56,234 nucleotides of DNA from an uncultured Flavobacteriales bacterium (GTDB lineage Bacteria; Bacteroidota; Bacteroidia; Flavobacteriales_E; Vicingaceae): NCBI GenBank assembly GCA_913056345.1, contig CAJXMH010000019.1, positions 1-56,234 on the forward strand. Direction: 5' to 3'. Numbering within the stretch: the first letter of the stretch is position 1; each line of letters starts with the position of its first letter. The translations under genes and the position numbers were made by a program. The notes under the pieces are model-generated. The model was not told where the DNA came from. It did not search any database and was given only the letters and a program-made list of their open reading frames with translations. Shown here piece by piece: positions 56,085 through 56,234 of the stretch.

Positions 56085-56234
56085 ATGAAAAGATTTCTTT
56101 CCCTTATTGTCGGAACGTTGAGCGTCTTTGCTGCTTCGGCACAGCAAGACCCTCAGTTTACCCAAAATATGTTTAACCGCTTATCGGTTAATCCTGCCTA
56201 CGCAGGTTCTACAGGAGATATTTGTGCTACTATT
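56085..56234 (+). CDS. PorP/SprF family type IX secretion membrane protein (5' part)
   Basis: Only the first 50 codons lie in the window. A signal peptide (about 1-19, ending FAASAQ) is followed by QDPQFTQNMFNRLSVNPAYA, the conserved N-terminus of the mature PorP/SprF outer-membrane proteins of the type IX secretion system and gliding machinery. In several Bacteroidota such a gene comes directly before gldKLMN (porKLMN), which would lie past the right edge; that is expectation, not observation. The frame is open to the end of the window. Confidence 0.88.
   Translation, partial: MKRFLSLIVGTLSVFAASAQQDPQFTQNMFNRLSVNPAYAGSTGDICATI

Overview
The window is chromosomal DNA from a member of the Bacteroidota, most likely a marine or aquatic Flavobacteriales/Cytophagales-type lineage. 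The evidence is the division and cell-wall cluster in the Bacteroidota order (mraZ-rsmH-ftsL-ftsI-murE-mraY-murD-ftsW-murG-murC-ftsQ-ftsA-ftsZ, without murF or ddl), Bacteroidota-type promoters (TTTG, about 20 bases, TAnnTTTG), very few Shine-Dalgarno sequences, a Bacteroidota LptE, a GH3-family protein, an arginase-like gene after topA, and the start of a PorP/SprF-family type IX secretion gene at the right edge. I cannot name genus or species. There are no phage, transposon, CRISPR, tRNA or rRNA features, and no gap between genes exceeds about 250 bases.

Layout. 1-5.6 kb: folate and thymidylate genes (folA, thyA), a small unknown membrane protein, then a leftward run of a bifunctional-nuclease protein, a nucleoside transporter, a CPBP membrane protease and a DCC thiol-redox protein. 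5.6-11.4 kb: etfBA leftward, a pyruvate dehydrogenase E1 beta gene rightward, and a 900-residue membrane pyrophosphatase fused to a YceI domain. 11.4-19.6 kb: a deoxynucleoside kinase, a secreted unknown, a GH3 protein, SppA, FolK and two surface lipoproteins, one with an OmpA-like region and TPRs. 19.7-28.0 kb: leuS; a rightward four-gene unit (an unknown Cys-containing protein, a caspase-like peptidase, a TPR sensor kinase and a LuxR-type regulator); then engB and an alpha/beta hydrolase.

28.2-43.5 kb: the 13-gene division and murein cluster, tightly packed with many overlaps, preceded by three GTGGTA repeats at exact 10-base spacing (a probable MraZ operator) and closed by a terminator after ftsZ. 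43.6-45.4 kb: a YqeY protein and two tandem paralogous lipoproteins with hydrophobic tails. 45.5-52.3 kb: two leftward units, groES-groEL, and miaB - sigma-54 activator - lptE - TPR protein - secG. 52.4-56.2 kb: topA, an arginase-fold protein that has lost most metal ligands, and the 5' end of porP/sprF.

Most genes are housekeeping. The observations most worth following are the pyrophosphatase-YceI fusion, the caspase/two-component unit, the degenerate arginase beside a type IX secretion gene, the paired lipoproteins, and a possible sigma-54 promoter in front of groESL close to a sigma-54 activator gene.
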